From assembly GCA_028717105.1 (NCBI GenBank), contig JAQUOM010000094.1, positions 1 to 5,971 on the forward strand: a DNA stretch of 5,971 nt, written 5' to 3'. The stretch comes from Candidatus Omnitrophota bacterium (GTDB lineage: Bacteria; Omnitrophota; Gorgyraeia; Velamenicoccales; Velamenicoccaceae). The position numbers and the translations under genes are program-made. A model generated the notes under the pieces. The model had not been told where the DNA came from and did not search any database. It saw only the letters and a list, made by a program, of their open reading frames with translations. Of the stretch, positions 5,655-5,971 are shown in pieces (positions within the stretch are counted from its first letter, which is position 1; each line of letters begins with the position of its first letter).

Positions 5655-5971
5655 CTAAAAATAGATGTCTCTCTGCCCGTTCATGATATTCTCGTAGCAT
5701 TCCGTCAGCTTCGGATAAAATGACGGCAGGCGGTGCCTAACCTCTTCCATCTCCCGGACAATCAGGGCTTCCCCCAACGACTTAGTCCGCACAGAGGCAA
5801 AATCATCGAGCCACTCCCGGAACGTCAGGATTGCGTTCAATTTACAAAATTGTCCTTCTCTGCCGGAACGCAAAAGCTCCATGATGCGACCACCTGTCCT
5901 CCCGCAACGGTAACCGGCGGTACAAAAAGAGGTGATATAGCCCATTTCGGCGAGCTGGGCGACAAGCTCGT
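5655..5971 (-). CDS. HydG-like radical SAM protein, C-terminal part, cut by right window edge
   Basis: About 104 C-terminal residues are visible; the frame stays open to the edge, so the ATG at 5945 is internal. The segment AEMGYITSFCTAGYRCGRTGG, then FCKLNAILTFREWLDDFAS and the ending GQRDIYF, follow the C-terminus of HydG, the tyrosine-cleaving radical SAM enzyme that builds the Fe(CO)2CN synthon of the [FeFe]-hydrogenase H-cluster. HydG binds an auxiliary 4Fe-4S cluster through CX2CX22C. Here the first Cys (TGT at 5922-5924) and last Cys (5844-5846) are in register, but the middle position is Gly (GGT at 5913-5915), with a Cys three residues later (TGC at 5904-5906). It may be a HydG with a shifted ligand, or a paralogue with different chemistry. 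The radical SAM core lies outside the window. Mrp follows 18 bp downstream. Confidence 0.82.
   Translation of the reverse strand, partial: ELVAQLAEMGYITSFCTAGYRCGRTGGRIMELLRSGREGQFCKLNAILTFREWLDDFASVRTKSLGEALIVREMEEVRHRLPSFYPKLTECYENIMNGQRDIYF

Noticed and set aside
5007..5723. Plus-strand ORF of 238 codons
   Set aside because: It is antisense to the Mrp gene with its P-loop and CPHC motifs. The Arg/His-rich translation is typical of a shadow frame.
5655..5945. Treating the HydG-like segment as a complete 96-residue protein starting at 5945
   Set aside because: The frame is open upstream to the edge with family-like residues (ELVAQLAE), so the Met is internal and the gene is truncated by the window.

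Overview
The window is a densely packed bacterial locus. Eleven protein-coding genes all lie on the minus strand, so transcription runs from the right edge to the left edge. Both end genes are cut by the window. Bacterial origin is shown by a peptide deformylase gene, strong GGAGG Shine-Dalgarno sites and GTG/ATG starts coupled to upstream stops. The HydG-type radical SAM end, a second radical SAM enzyme, an Mrp/NBP35 ATPase and a DUF4213/DUF364 protein point to a strict anaerobe. A Desulfobacterota- or Nitrospirota-like lineage would fit, but the window has no taxonomic marker and this is an impression only.

Layout in transcription order: (1) C-terminal end of a HydG-like radical SAM protein, cut at the right edge (5655-5971); (2) Mrp/NBP35 Fe-S carrier ATPase (4803-5636); (3) COG0731-type radical SAM protein (4012-4803); (4) DUF89/ARMT1-like metal-dependent phosphatase (3041-3952); (5) peptide deformylase (2457-2957); (6) FmdB-family zinc-ribbon protein (2213-2470); (7) thioredoxin (1817-2137); (8) OsmC-like protein (1346-1804); (9) small J-domain protein (1042-1359); (10) class I SAM-dependent methyltransferase (425-1045); (11) N-terminal part of a DUF4213/DUF364 'heavy-metal chelation' protein, cut at the left edge (1-415). 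Gaps are at most 83 bp and four junctions overlap. I saw no convincing terminator or internal promoter, so the set reads as one operon or two to three tightly linked ones.

The right half (genes 1-4) has an Fe-S, radical SAM and cofactor-repair theme. The left half (genes 5-11) mixes protein maturation (deformylase, J protein), thiol redox (thioredoxin, OsmC-like) and poorly characterised metal or methyl-transfer proteins. No mobile elements, RNA genes or CRISPR arrays were seen.

The two most notable observations are lost cysteines. The HydG-like C-terminus has Gly where the second cysteine of the auxiliary-cluster CxxC is expected, with a Cys three residues later. The OsmC-like protein has Phe in place of the first catalytic (peroxidatic) cysteine while keeping the second. 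Both suggest family members with altered chemistry, but both need alignments to confirm.
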